A stretch of DNA of 64,000 nucleotides from Symsagittifera roscoffensis (GCF_963678635.1 NC_087063.1:46728101-46792100); one strand, 5' to 3'; counted from the first letter of the stretch, positions 45,400 through 58,760 are shown. The notes: generated from the sequence alone by a model not told the origin. Translations and numbers: made by a program.

Positions 45400-46950
45400 A
45401 CTGTTTTTGGAGCAAAATTCTTCGCAAAATGCACAGTTTGGCCTAGTAATGATTCATTTGTAGAGTTTTTAGGGTTCTTAGTGTTAGATAAAAGCTAAAT
45501 TAGGCATTAAAAAAATGTTTTTCTGAGACATGTTTTCCACTGTCGAAAAATTTTGTAAATTAGCCTTCAATAAAACAACAAAATTGCACTATTATATCAG
45601 TAAATGAAGAAAAATAGTACCAAAAAAAGATGTTTATACGTTGTCAATTTTCAGTTTCTTAAAAAAGGATAGGTGGTTCGTGATTGCTCTAAATGCTCCG
45701 ACGACATTTGATTTAACTTTTTGTAAGCTTTTTAAATTCGTTTTTAATTTTTTCGAGGAGATGTGGTCTGCATTTAATTAGACGATTAGTAAAAAGAAGA
45801 AACTAATAATTGTATAAACGTCACGTTGGATCTCGCCAAACTTATAGTAGCTAGTCTGAAAACTGGAAAAATTCAGATGAAATTTTCTGGACGCAAACTT
45901 TTTTAGTGAGCAGTTTCAGAATCCGTATCATTTGAAAAATTCATTGAGTTAATAAGCTTAATGCAAGATAATTGGCTTAATGCAACTACAATTTTTCTTT
46001 GAGGTTGTCGAATAGGTTGTTCAAGCTAAACTAAACAATAAACCTTTCCAGTCCGTCAGTGACGTCGTCGGAACAAGTATAATAGTTGGTTTTCAGACAA
46101 GGCTCCAATTGGTTATAAAAGAAGCTGCTCGGTTCATAGCTCATACATGTTATCGAATGTATTGATAAAAAAAAAGACCCTGAAACACAAAAATTGTTCA
46201 CCAAAATGAAACGACGAACCAAAATGTGATTTTTTCGTACCATATAGTCGTTGTAATTTTTATCATGAGAAAATTTTTAGAAAAACGTGCTATCAAATCA
46301 GTACGCTCAGAAATTTTTGAAGTTACAAAAAATTTGTCGGCTATGATGTTTAAGTCAGCAATTTTGTAAAGTGCTATAAGTTGCCAAAACCTATAGCTAC
46401 CAATTGTCAAAATTGTTTGCTCTGCGGACTTTTCTCTAAATTGCTGTCTTATGCATTTGTATCGGAGGCATTACGAAAAAATTGAAATTCGAAAAAACTG
46501 AATTTCAAGGGTAAGCTGCTTAATTTTTTTGCATTTGAACATCCAAACTCAGAGTTTTTGCCGTTAGAAAATTTCTAATCGCATGATGTTTTGATTTTCA
46601 AAACAAATGCTTTTGTACAGTTCACTCTATGCTCTTCGAATTACCGCAACAAAAAAACAGCAGTGCACATAAATGATGACCGCAGATATATACGCATTGA
46701 CCAGAAACAACACAAATTTAACACTCGCAAGATATATAGAAACCAACTGCCCTAGTTTCTTGAAATTTTAATTAGCTCTTGAAATCAAAAAATCAAAAAA
46801 AAAGCTGTTTCATTGGAAAAACTCGGGGAAAGCAAAATCTCGAGTTTTTTGAGTTTATTCGGCACTCAATATTTCAAACAGCATATGCATTGTTAGAAGA
46901 AATACCGTCTCTAAGTTGCAACAAATTGCGTGAAATTTTTTTGCAATCGT
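45400..46950. other. AT-rich stretch of copy A without supportable genes
   Basis: Only short minus-strand frames (46031-46410). From about 46100 the sequence parallels the left part of copy A' (37150 onward). Confidence 0.4.
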
Positions 46951-47019
46951 AAGTAGGTGTTTTTTTTGTGTGGTTACTGGTTTCCTTTTGTTTACCCAGT
47001 ACCTTACGTTCTCATTACG

Positions 47020-47442
47020 TCAAGAGTTCGGGTTACTGAAAAAACGTTGTACGTCTTCATTATGCGAAAACAGTTTTCTGAAGCAGCCTCGAAAGCTACG
47101 ACTTACATCCTTGACCATTCGACAAACGGCCTACAGCCAAAAAAACTCATGTCTACACTCACTGGAGTTGAAGACAAAATAGATGATCTTATCTATAATA
47201 GATGAGAGTACAGAAGACTGCTCATGAGAAACAGCATCGCAGCAGACAGGACTCCTGAAGCCATCAATAGCACCCAATCCAAAAATCATGCAAAACTATT
47301 AAAAATCACGTCTGCTCAACAGCAACAGCTCTCATTTTCAGCAAAAATCACATTTAGAAAAATCGCAAACAATCAAAATTTGCCAAACAATCATACACAT
47401 CACGCAATAATTTTTCCACAACCAAGTAGTTCTGAGGCATAA
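47020..47442 (+). pseudogene. BEL/Pao gag-like ORF, copy A, frameshifted
   Basis: Same protein as 57620-57991, but a small insertion near 47190 replaces the text after KIDDL and shifts the frame. Upstream, the MPRVRV start kept in copy A' is altered (ATTACG for ATTATG). Confidence 0.42.
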
Positions 47443-47626
47443 ACGTTTCCGCAAGCCAATTTCACTCATTAACACAGCAGCTTACACTGCACAGACGTTT
47501 CATCTTTAAAAATTTTACAGACATCACGATGACCGCAGATCAAACTTGATCTGAAATTTTCCATCTATGTACAAATTTAAAAGATGTAAATTTCTGTCCA
47601 AACAGAGGACCAAAAGTTTTTCGGAT

Positions 47627-48210
47627 CCACCTGGGACTTACTCGGTCAGATTTTTACAGTCTCTTTGTTTTTGGTGCTAAATGCACGCCATTTCTTGCGA
47701 CCTTCGCTGTTCAAACAAGTGATGAGGAAAACTTACAAAGGCCCTCACATTAACGAACTCATCAACAGCAACTTCAACGTGGACGATTTCAACAAGGCAA
47801 CAACCAATGCGGAATAAGCAAAAAAATTGTTCACAGATGTAACAAAATTACTCGCAAAATTGAAATTTTTACCAGGCTAAATAAAATATTAGGAACCCTT
47901 ATTTTTTGAATGCAATCCCTCAGCAACACTGCGCCATATCTCGCGATGAAATGACCGGCCAAAATACAATAAAAAACATATTGGGAAAGGAATGGAACAT
48001 TTGAGCTGATTCACTATTTTTTCAGCCGAGGAAAATTTATGGTTTAAAAAAAAGAAGTCAACACAGCGGAAACTTATTTATACTGACTCTTCTAAACTGA
48101 CCCTATTGGTTTTGCCGCCTTTGCCTTTAACTGCTCCAAAAGCCTCGCCACAATTTCGTACAACCGACTTGAGAATTTTTTTTGCACTTTTTATCGGATT
48201 CTTCATATAC
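47627..48210 (+). pseudogene. BEL/Pao reverse transcriptase and RNase H-like remnant, copy A
   Basis: GLTRSDFYSLFVFGAKCTPF, then, one frame over, ELINSNFNVDDF (about 47755-47790), where the usual aromatic residue before VDD is Asn. Further on are CNP-like text, an LG(K/M)EWN block near 47990, and LYTDSSK near 48080 with GFAAFAFNCSK in the next frame, reminiscent of RNase H. The order and motifs match BEL/Pao polymerases; all frames are broken. Confidence 0.58.
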
Positions 48211-49150
48211 AGCTCCTGCTTCTGGAGCATTTTTTTCCTGCACAACGGATTCAGAAACAAAACCCAAAATTTCGTTCGCTTTAGACATTGCCAGTCGATG
48301 AAACATTATAACATGATAAAATTAAAAATCAAAGCAACTCTATTTAGTGCTCGTCTTGCTTGTTTTATTCAGCAACCACACCACCGATAGCAGCACAGGT
48401 TTGTAATGTATTCGTGGATCAGACAAAAAACAGGAAAAACACTCAAAAACACAGGGAAACTACTGCATGAAAAACACTCAAATCTCAATAATATGCCTCG
48501 CTTTTGTTTGTCCTGAGTTCTACAACCAACAATATGAAACAGAAGATAGCGATCAAACCGAATCCTCTTCTTCAACGCCGATAGCCTGAAGGTGACAAAA
48601 ACTATATATGCAATGAACAAAAACATCACAAACTTGTCAAATCGGAAGATCTATAGAAGATACTTGACTTGAAAACTAAAATTGATGAAGAAAACTTTAT
48701 CAACTCTCTTGAAAAAAAAACAAGAAAAATAAAGCAACAGAAAAACTTTGATAAAAACAGACCCCCTACGTTTTTGAGTTTTTTTTTGTTGTTTTTCAAA
48801 GAGCAAGCTTTTCATAAACTTTTAATAAGATCTATGATTGAGAAGGTTAATGAATCAAATCTATCAAACTGATTTTAGTAATTTTTGTTCGTTGTTTTAA
48901 ATTGAACATAAGCTTAAGCAAATTAGTCTCTCTAACCAGAAGTAAGTCACAAGTTCGTCGAACTATTCGGCTTTAAATGATGAAACTTTTATTAGCTCTT
49001 GTAACATAACAAAAAGAATATAACGAAGAAAAAGGTACCTATATTTGTGAGCTTACAGCTTTTTCTGCTTTTCTTTCTGTTTTTTTTCTTCTAATTTTCA
49101 AGGAAAGTCCATGATTGAGAAGGTGAATGAACCTTGCTTGCAAACAAAAG
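48211..49150. other. Degenerate pol or 3' part of the BEL/Pao element, copy A
   Basis: Short frames with no motif, including 48106-48390 plus and 48369-48629 minus, both preserved in copy B. Confidence 0.35.
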
Positions 49151-49370
49151 CACACTATACAGCTTCAGCTGGGCACCAATATTAGCATTGATAACAATAA
49201 CTGTAAATTCCACCAGAAATCAACAGAAATCTCTAAACTGCAGCGATCTCTTAACGGTAATAAGTCACAAGTTCACAAGGTCACACTTATATTTCTATTG
49301 ATTTCTGGTGAAGTTTACAGTTTTCGTTATCAAAGCTAGCATTAGTGCCCCGCTGAAGCTGTATAGTGTG
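49151..49370. mobile_element. 220-bp hairpin MITE, copy A
   Basis: Terminal inverted repeats of about 80 bases start CACACTATACAGCTTCAGC and end with the reverse complement GCTGAAGCTGTATAGTGTG. The arms are imperfect in the middle. Copy A' has only the right-arm-like text (about 39750-39825). Confidence 0.8.
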
Positions 49371-50707
49371 ATTCTTTTTGCAGCGATGATCTCTTGTTGA
49401 AAAAATAGAACGCAAATCTTGCAAATCCAATGTTAACTCTTATCTGCATGCTCACTTCGCGCCGTTTCATTTATCGTTCTCAGTGGCAGTTTTTTATCAA
49501 ACCAAAGTTGACCATGTATACTTCCGTTTAATAATGTATTTTTGGATTGCTTATAAATTTATACAGCTCGCTTTTAAATTGCACTTGACAAACAAATGTT
49601 GCGTATTTCACTTTGAAGTCCGTCATGTTTGTAAGAAAAAAGTAAATTATTGAAATCTAACGTGACAAACGTCACACCATTTATGACAAACAGTATATTT
49701 AAAAATAATAATAAAAGAAAGGTCTTTGTTGTTGGTACAAAAAGGAGTTCAATTCAAACTGTCTTCGAGCCATTCTCCATAAAAGTTTCTATTTCAATCT
49801 TTTTATTATTGCTCCAATTTCAAACAAGGACAAAATCTTCTGGGTCTTTTCCTTGATTCAGCTAGAGTTTCTCTAATTGCAGCTTTAGAATATTCAATTT
49901 ATATAAACAAAGAACAAAACACTGATTGCACTGGTTCGTTTGATTCACATTTTCGATTTCTAACAATTTCTGCCAGTTGTTGAGCGTTTGTTACCATAGG
50001 TATTACCTGTGTTTTTTCTAGTCTGGGATAAACTCTGCAAGTTCATTGAAACAATATTGAAAAGTTTTCAAAATACTTGAAACTTTTGGCTAATTCTGTT
50101 TAAATTTAAGTCGAGTTAAAATAATGAAGAAAACTCGGTTCATTTAAAATCGGTGCATTTAAAATATTGATTTTTGACAGGAACAAGAATAGATACAAAT
50201 ACCCAACTTTTGTACTAAGGGTTGTTTTTTGTTCCAACTTTTGATTAAAGTTATGGATTTTTAATGCTTTATTGATTTTATTTAGACCAGTCAATCAACG
50301 AAAAAATTTTATGCCCTCAGTTCGAATTCAAAAAACTACTTTAACTGCTAAAATGTTTGGTAAAAGTGTTGTATGAATTTTACAACTTAGGACATATAAT
50401 TAGCCTAATTTATGCGCGCCTTATGATGTTATTATCAAGATGATTAAAGCACAATTACTTACGCATAGCAAATTATCGAGCTCTCAAAATTGTTCAATAT
50501 CAATTTTAGGGAAGTAATTGGTCATATTAATTAGCCAAAGGCTTCCAAAATTAACAAGACTGCTCGCATCAGTGCAAAGCCCTGATGTTCCGACTGCCTG
50601 TTAAGGTCTATGGCAGTAAAAACATGAAAAAACTAAATGTAAGAAAACTTAAATAATTTTTTTTAAGTTTGAGAATTTTTGTAAAAATAATCTCCCCACA
50701 CGCAATA
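49371..50707. other. 3' part of copy A
   Basis: Matches 39830-40800 in copy A' and 59878-61207 in copy B. Could include an LTR, but no clear TG...CA ends were found. No gene. Confidence 0.35.
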
Positions 50708-50907
50708 NNNNNNNNNNNNNNNNNNNNNNNNNNNNNNNNNNNNNNNNNNNNNNNNNNNNNNNNNNNNNNNNNNNNNNNNNNNNNNNNNNNNNNNNNNNNN
50801 NNNNNNNNNNNNNNNNNNNNNNNNNNNNNNNNNNNNNNNNNNNNNNNNNNNNNNNNNNNNNNNNNNNNNNNNNNNNNNNNNNNNNNNNNNNNNNNNNNNN
50901 NNNNNNN
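50708..50907. other. Assembly gap of 200 N
   Basis: Exactly 200 undetermined bases, a conventional placeholder length, so the real distance is unknown. Confidence 1.
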
Positions 50908-51599
50908 CTGGGCCAATTTTAAAAAGATTGGCTGAAAAAAGTAAAATAATCGACTTTTGAAGTTTTTTTGTTTTATCCCGAAAGCGCAAAGTACAATGGG
51001 ATGTATTTAGTGTCAGGTATTCTAACAATTAGACCATGTTTCTTGCCTCAATTCAATTCGCAACGATTAAATTCATCGCTTCAATTCATCATATTTGAGC
51101 TCCAGACAACAATTTTTTTCCAATGGTATAAGAACTTTTCGTCAAAATAATTAGTTAAGAAGTGGAAAAATGAACGGATAACCCCCTTCCCTTCCCACAA
51201 ACATTCATTTTGTTTTTTTACCGGCACTTCTGCAATAATACAAATAATGGGTTGAATTTATCAGAAATCATAATTAACATAAAACGTTTTCAAATCGTCA
51301 TGTAAGGCCATCGCATCCATAGTTCAACAGCATCAACTGATTTTATAGTTCAACAAAATCTTCTCAGTAAACTGCTCGCTTTCTTTCTTTTTTTGTGGTA
51401 CGCTTTCGCACGTGCCTCGACATCCGAACCAGTTTTTGCAGGTTCAAAGTTTCAAATTTTTGGGGTCAAAAATAAAACGTAATTATATTTCAAATTTTCG
51501 AAAAAAAAATTAATTTTTGTGTTGAGAATTTAATTGACCTCACCATCAAATACAAGAAAACTCCAAAAACGAAATCAGCAAGAAGTTTGGCTCTCAGTG
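50908..51599. other. Single-copy spacer between gap and copy B
   Basis: No counterpart left of copy A. No gene or motif seen. Confidence 0.5.
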
Positions 51600-54500
51600 T
51601 GAACAATATAAGAAAAAATTTAACATTGTTGGGTGTAATACAATAAAATGCATCCGAATCAGTAATTTAATAAAACGCATCGAACATGTGAATTTTCAGC
51701 GCGAACATTTCATTTAAAATACCAGAGCATGGAAATAAGAACATTAACAGCTAAATATTGATTAGAGAAATTAGATTTTTAGATCGATAAGTTTTTTGAA
51801 CCGAGAACTGCTGAAACTTAGATACTCGTTTTTTTCCAGCCCTGCCCAATAGTTTCATGAAAAAAAGCGCAAAGCTGGTTGAGGACAAACACATCTGGCA
51901 ACCAAATTTGTTCACGTATTTTTGAAATCTGAACGGCTTTTGAAACATTTTTTGCTCCCACGAGAGATACTGGTCGACCCACAAAGATAATTGTGCAATT
52001 TCACATGCAAAGGCTCCGTCGTAGGATGAATTTTTACAATAAGATGTGAAGATAAATAATATTGTTTTTTAATTATATCTTCTTGTTTATGCAGTGAACC
52101 ACTGATGGCGCGGTCACTCTGAGCTTCGTTCACTCTTCTTTTTGGGGTTGCGATTCAAAGCGCAAAAACGAAACACATTTGAAGAACCGATTACAATTGT
52201 TCAGCTTATTTAAACAAGTCTTTTCTAGAACTTTAGGAATAAGGGAAATAACCGTCTCTTCCTATGCGGTAGTAAATAACCCTTTGATTGCGGGAGGTCT
52301 TAATCTGAAATAGCCAAGATGTCAATCACTTTTATTTTTATTTAAACGGCCATTTCTTAAAATTTTACGCATTCCAATACAACTGTTTTTTTTTCTGTAA
52401 TTTAAAATACTGATTCGTTTTAAATGTTATTTGCGTTAAAAAAAACGCTTTTTTTTCCAAAAACATCGGACTTTTTTCACTAGCCATAAGAATTTCTTTT
52501 CTTGCACAAATTTTTTAATGAGTTTTTTTTGTTTTTAGTTTTTCTCTTTGACTATGCGCCATTTGCTATATTTTTGTTTGAACAAACTATATGAAAAAAT
52601 TATCTAAATCTTTGATGAATTTTTGCTAAAATTCAGCCAGTTTTGGTTGTCGAGTTGGATTTTTTCATTAACGGGAAAAACAAAAACAAATAAGTAAGTG
52701 CACCAGTGGATTTAGGGGGAGGTGGAGAAATGGGGGGTTGGAGAAGTGAGGGCCCTTTATAATAATTTAAGATATCCACTTTTGGCTGACTGACCCTAAA
52801 TTTTTTCTAAAAGCCAACATTAACCAATTTTGAGGGGAAAGCGCGCGCCAAAAAATGCAATTTTAAGTCAAATTTTTCCAAAAATAATGCCTCAAAAAAC
52901 TTTTTTGGCCTGTTTTTTCAAAGTTTGCCTGCGGCGCAGACAATCTGGACTTTCTAGCCGTGTGTTATCATCCAACTCCGCTCAGCTTGGAAACTCTGCC
53001 AAGATCTTGAAGGTTGTGAAGGATCTTTCAAAGATATCAAGGTTGATTGGACGTAGGCACAGTGTGTTAAAAAACTCAACTTTTAAGCCGTTGATACCAT
53101 ATGAACTTCAAGTGAAAGAAGCATGTTCAGAGGATTGGAATATTTATGGTTTTAGCTTTCTATCTATATGTTTACTATTCCAAGATTGTTCCTAATAGCT
53201 CCCTTCTCATCTTCTCATGCAATATTTAGTTTTATTTCAAGGTTTTTTTGTAGTGACTCAGACGGAAAATTCAAAAAAAATAACAACTTTGGCCGACGTA
53301 TGGCCTGTTTTTATGAATTATACAGTACTGCAAATTTGAAACCATTTTGATGCTTACGGCTACTGTAAGTTAAAGTACTCCTGAGGAATTGAAGAAAGTC
53401 AGAATAATATAGACGATTGTTCATCTACCATAGGCAACTTCACAAAGAAATATATTCAGTGCAAAATGCTCGAGAGATACAAGAAGATTTGATTAAATTG
53501 GCTCAAGAAATCTCAAGTTATAAAAGTTTCAACTTGCCATTCTGTTCTTATCTCATGTCACGTTCAACTCTTGCGCTTAATCAGCTGAATCGCAAAACTG
53601 GACCTTGTTAAGTATTCCCCCTACCTTTTTCAAAAATGGAGTTAATTCATTACAAGGTACAAAATGGTATATGATTAACCAGATGCGGATCTAGAACTTT
53701 CGGATGGGTGCGAGAGGGGCCTATTTTGTTTGACCTTTTTTTCAGTTTAAACTAACTTATTTTCAAAAATCTCCCAAATCACTGTAACGATCCTATTTTG
53801 GGGAAAATTTATGCACTGCAGATCACAAGTAGCGGTTTTAGGCAATTTTTGAAAAGTTTAGATCTTCTGTTTTCGGTTCGCGCTCCCCACTCATATTGGT
53901 ATAGGTTGGCGCCAAAGATTAAGAAAAGTTAGGTTATGTCAGACAAAAATGGCTATTTTAAAATAGTACCAAAGTGGTCGAAGCCGAAATACGAAAAAAA
54001 AATTTTATATTAAAGCCTACGTGCCATAGGAGCCTCAATTGAAGCAAATGGAATTGTTTCTTCACTCTCTATCACTCGCGACTAAAAATAATTAATAGCT
54101 CTTACAAAAAAAATTGAAAGATAAACATTTTCAGAGCTAAGCAAACAGTAATAAACAATCAAAAATGCAGAGTGACAATTTAAATGATACGAAATCCAAT
54201 TTTTGTACTTTGTAAGAAAGTAGATGTTTTGTTCCAACCAATCCAAGGATGGTAAATATCGGTAGTGCAGAATCGCTTCTACCCGGCAGAACCAGAAACA
54301 TTTGACTAAGTTGTACTGTACTACGCTTTAAGAACTGAATAATAACACGATATATATTTTTTCGGTCGTAGTCCAACAACTGAACAACTGAAGAGCCAAC
54401 AAGCCAAAATCAAGATTTCCATTACAACATGCCAAAAATCAATATTATTATGCAACATTCAATCAGATGTTCGCTGTTTTTATACAATCTTCACATAATT

Positions 54501-54846
54501 CTGATACAATTTTTGCTCTATGATTTGGCAATTTGTAGAACTGGTGTTTTATGAAACACCCGTCTTTTTTTAGAGAATGACTGATAAATTAACTTCGACC
54601 TAATTATCAAAAATAAGCTGAACCGAACTTCCTAACTTCCAAAAAACATGCTCAAAAATTATTAACTGATGCGTTTTGATGACAAATAAAGCTTCAAAAG
54701 TTTGATCGGAACCTTGTATGCTATTTTGCTTACAAATAATGAGAAAAAAAAATCCAAAAATTAGTTTTTGTTTTTTAATGCATTTTTAAAGACGTTTCAT
54801 TAATTTTTTTGTGCTGCCATCTTTCTGAACCTTGTAGTAATTATTC

Positions 54847-55164
54847 ATGTCAACCATGAGCTCTCTTTCAGAGACAAAACAAAAAACCATCAGGGATATT
54901 TTGAAATGCTTTTTTTTTCTAATTGACCTATTAAATGACAGAACCAAAGAGCTACGATTTCTGTCAGAACTAAAAAAGCACAATATTCAAAAATCCATAT
55001 GGGAGATTACCGCGAAAAAACTTTTATTTTTTTCCCGGCAAATTTTTTATCAGACGTTGCTAAAAAAATTTTCGTATCAACAGATGAGGGAAAACAAGAA
55101 TTGCCGGTTGTTGTGCAAGTGTTACAAAAAACTCAAAGAAATTTGGTATTTTAGTTTTTTCTGA
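54847..55164 (+). CDS. Unrecognised 105-codon ORF, copy B (intact)
   Basis: An open frame from ATG 54847 (MSTMSSLSETK) with a hydrophobic FFFLIDLL piece and a Lys/Arg-rich C-terminus containing two Cys (CRLLCKCYKK). The copy A equivalent has a stop at codon 21 or so. No family recognised. It overlaps a minus-strand frame at 54786-54983 that is also open in both copies. May be chance in an AT-rich repeat. Confidence 0.25.
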   Translation: MSTMSSLSETKQKTIRDILKCFFFLIDLLNDRTKELRFLSELKKHNIQKSIWEITAKKLLFFSRQIFYQTLLKKFSYQQMRENKNCRLLCKCYKKLKEIWYFSFF

Positions 55165-55479
55165 GTCGTCTTTCCTGCGTGATTTGGGCATAAGTACCCA
55201 AAGTTTTGTGAAACAAATATCAGAGTCCTAGTTGACTAGAATTATATTTCCTGAATGAAGATCAAAAGCGAAAATTCTTTACAAAATTCCTCAATTTTTT
55301 CCGTTTTTTATATAATTACGAGGCCAAACTGTGCACTGGATAGGCGCATAATTTTTGTCCGCATGATCTTGGAGTCCAGAAACAAGTCTTTAAGAATGTT
55401 CCAAAATTTAAGTTGCTTCCACTTACAAAACTTCCATGGATTCCGTGAATACTTTTAGCGTAAACTATGTCGGCATATT

Positions 55480-55950
55480 AGTTTTGTTGCGGATTCCGCA
55501 AGGAGCGCATAATGCTAGCTGTTCTGGATTCCGCAAATGTAAGCGGATTCCGCAAATTTATGCGGATGTCATATACAACTTGGGATTCCGCTTTAAATTT
55601 GCAGAATCCGTTTACAATTTGCGGATTTTTTTTTTATAATTTGCGGATTCCACTTACAGTTGTGGCTTCCAGCAAAAACCGTTAGCTGTTCTAGATTCCG
55701 CAAATGTAAGTGGATTCCGCAAAAATAAGTGGATTCCGCAAATTTACGCTGTTGGCGCTTACAGTTTGCGGATTCTGCTTTAAGTTTGCGGAATCCGTCT
55801 ACAATATGCGGATTTTACTTGCATTTTGCGGATTCCACTTACAGTTGCGGCTTCCACGACAGCTGATTTTTGCTAAAAACGTATAATATTATTTGTTTAT
55901 GGTTTCCACAAAATGTTCCAAATTCCACAAATTTTGTTGCAGATTCCGCA
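55480..55950. repeat. Array of GCGGATTCCGC motifs, copy B
   Basis: Same order of motifs as 44925-45395 with a few base changes. Confidence 0.75.
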
Positions 55951-57619
55951 AAGTTGCCTGTTTTTGGAGCAAAATTCTTCGCAAAATGCACAGTTTGGCC
56001 TAGTAATGACTCATTTGTAGAGTTTTTAGGGTTCTTAGTGTTAGATAAAAGCTAAATTAGGCATTAAAAAACATGTTTTTCTGAGACATGTTTTCCACTG
56101 TCGAAAAATTTTGTAAATTAGCCTTCAATAAAACAACAAAATTGCACTATTATATCAGTAAATTGAAGAAAAATAGTACCAAAAAAAGATGTTTATACGT
56201 TGTCAATTTTCAGTTTCTTAAAAAAGGATAGGTGGTTCGTGATTGCTCTAAATGCTCCGACGACATTTGATTTAACTTTTTGTAAGCTTTTTAAATTCGT
56301 TTTAAATTTTTTCGAGGAGATGTGGTCTGCATTTAATTAGACGATTAGTAAAAAGAAGAAACTAATAATTCTATAAAAGTCACGTTGGATCTCGCCAAAC
56401 TTATAGTAGCTAGTCTGAAAACTGGAAAAATTCAGATGAATTTTTCTGGACGCAAACCTTTTTAGTGAGCAGTTTCAGAATCCGTATCATTTGAAAAATT
56501 TATTGAGTTAATAGGCTTAATGCAAGATAATTGGCTTAATGCAACTACAATTTTTCTTTGAGGTTGTCGAATAGGTTGTTCAAGCTAAACTAAACAATAA
56601 ACCTTTCCAGTCCGTCAGTGACGTCGTCGGAACAAGTATAATAGTTGGTTTTCAGACAAGGCTCCAATTGGTTATAAAAGAAGCTGCTCGGTTCATAGCT
56701 CATACATGTTATCGAATGTATTGACAAAAAAAAGACCCTGAAACACAAAAATTGTTCACTAAAATGAAACGACGAACCAAAATATGATTTTTTCGTACCA
56801 TATACTCGTTGTAATTTTTATCATGAGAAAATTTTTAGAAAAACGTGCTATCAAATCAGTACGCTCAGAAATTTTTGAAGTTACAAAAAATTTGTCGGCT
56901 ATGATGTTTAAGTCAGCAATTTTGTAAAGTGTTATAAGTTGCCAAAACCTATAGCTACCAATTGTCACAATTGTTTGCTCTGCGGACTTTTCTCTAAATT
57001 GCTGTCTTATGCATTTGTATCGGAGGCATTACGAAAAAATTGAAATTCGAAAAAATTGAATTTCAAGGGTAAGCTGCTGATTTTTTTTGCATTTGAACAT
57101 CCAAACTCAGAGTTTTTGGCGTTAGAAAATTTCTAATCGCATGATGTTTTGATTTTCAAAACAAATGCTTTTGTACAGTTCACTCTTTGCTCTTCGAATT
57201 ACCGCAACAAAAAAAACAGCAGTGCACATAAATGATGACCGCAGATATATACGCATTGACCAGAAACAACACAAATTTAACACTCGCAAGATATATAGAA
57301 ACCAACTGCCCTAGTTTCTTAAAATTTTAATTCGCTCTTGAAATCAAAAAATCATAAAAAAGCTGTTTCATTGGAAAAACTCGGGGGAAAGCAAAATCTC
57401 GAGTTTTTTGAGTTTATTCGGCACTCAATATTTCAAAAAGCATATGCATTGTTAGAAGAAATACCGGCTCTAAGTTGCAACAAATTGCGTGAAAAATTTT
57501 TGCAATCGTAAGTAGGTGTTTTTTTGTGTGGTTACTGGTTTCCTTTTGTTTACCCAGTACCTTACGTTCTCATTACGTGAAGAGTTCGGGTTACTGAAAA
57601 AACGTTGTACGTCTTCATT

Positions 57620-57991
57620 ATGCGAAAACAGTTTTCTGAAGCAGCCTCGAAAGCTATGACTTACATCCTTGACCATTCGACAAACGGCCTACAGCCAAAA
57701 AAACTCCTGTCTACACTCACTGGAGTTGAAGACAAAATAGATGATCTTGTCTTTGAGTACAGAAGACTGCTCATGAGAAACAGCATCGCAGCAGACAGGA
57801 CTCCTGAAGCCATCAATAGCGCCCAATCCAAAAATCATGCAAAACTATTAAAAATCACGTCTGCTCAACAGCAACAGCTCTCATTTTCAGCAAACATCAC
57901 ATTTAGAAAAATCGCAAACAATCAAAATTTGCCAAACAATCATACACATCACGCAATAATTTTTCCACAACCAAGTAGTTCTGAGGCATAA
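57620..57991 (+). CDS. BEL/Pao gag-like ORF, copy B (open)
   Basis: From ATG 57620 the product reads MRKQFSEAASKA, then LQPKKLLSTLTGVEDKIDDL and a Gln/Asn-rich end (AQQQQLSF, NNQNLPNNHTHH). The helical, charged first half followed by polar low complexity, and its place about 0.2 kb upstream of the reverse transcriptase remnant, suggest a gag N-terminus. The open frame lacks the insertion of copy A. Upstream text (PRVRVTEK in another frame) suggests the original start lay about 45 bases earlier. Family assignment is by context only. Confidence 0.42.
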   Translation: MRKQFSEAASKAMTYILDHSTNGLQPKKLLSTLTGVEDKIDDLVFEYRRLLMRNSIAADRTPEAINSAQSKNHAKLLKITSAQQQQLSFSANITFRKIANNQNLPNNHTHHAIIFPQPSSSEA

Positions 57992-58174
57992 ACGTTTCCG
58001 CAAGCCAATTTCACTCATTAACACAGCAGCTTACACTGCACAGACGTTTCATCTTTAAAAATTTCACAGACATCACGATGACCGCAGATCAAACTTGATC
58101 TGAAATTTTCCATCTATGTACAAATTTAAAAGATGTAAATTTCTGTCCAAACAGAAGACCAAAAGTTTTTCGGA

Positions 58175-58760
58175 TCCACCTGGGACTTACTCGGTCAGAT
58201 TTTTACAGTCTCTTTGTTTTTGGTGCTAAATGCACGCCATTTCTTGCGACCTTCGCTGTTCAAACAAGTGATGAGGAAAACTTACAAAGGCCCTCACATT
58301 AACGAACTCATCAACAGCAACTTCAACGTGGACGATTTCAACAAGGCAACAACCAATGCGGAAAAGCAAAAAAATTGTTCACAGATGTAACAAAATTACT
58401 CGCAAAATTGAAATTTTTACCAGGCTAAATAAAATACTAGGAACCCTCATTTTTTGAATGCAATCCCTCAGCAACACTGCGCCATATCTCGCTATGAAAT
58501 GACCGGCCAAAATACAATAAAAAACATATTGGGAATGGAATGGAACATTTGAGCTAATTCACTATTTTTTCAGCCGAAGAAAATTTATGGTTTAAAAAAA
58601 AGAAGTCAACACAGCGGAAACTTATTTATACTGCCTCTTCTGAACTGACCCTATTGGTTTTGCCGCCTTTGCCTTTAACTGCTCCAAAAACCTCGCCACA
58701 ATTTCGTACATCCGACTTTAGAATTTTTTTTGCGCTTTTTATCGGATGCTTCATATACAG
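58175..58760 (+). pseudogene. BEL/Pao reverse transcriptase and RNase H-like remnant, copy B
   Basis: Same motifs as 47627-48210 (FVFGAKCTPF, FNVDDF, LGMEWN), with a one-base deletion that joins the frame after NAEKQK. Still broken. Confidence 0.58.

Larger units (their letters stand above)
41048..50707. repeat. 9.6-kb segmental duplication, copy A (ends at the N gap)
   Basis: Matches 51600-61207 over its whole length with scattered substitutions and small indels (a few percent by eye). Its right end coincides with the assembly gap at 50708. Confidence 0.95.

Noticed and set aside
50608..51028. Frames running through the N gap
   Set aside because: They consist mainly of undetermined bases.
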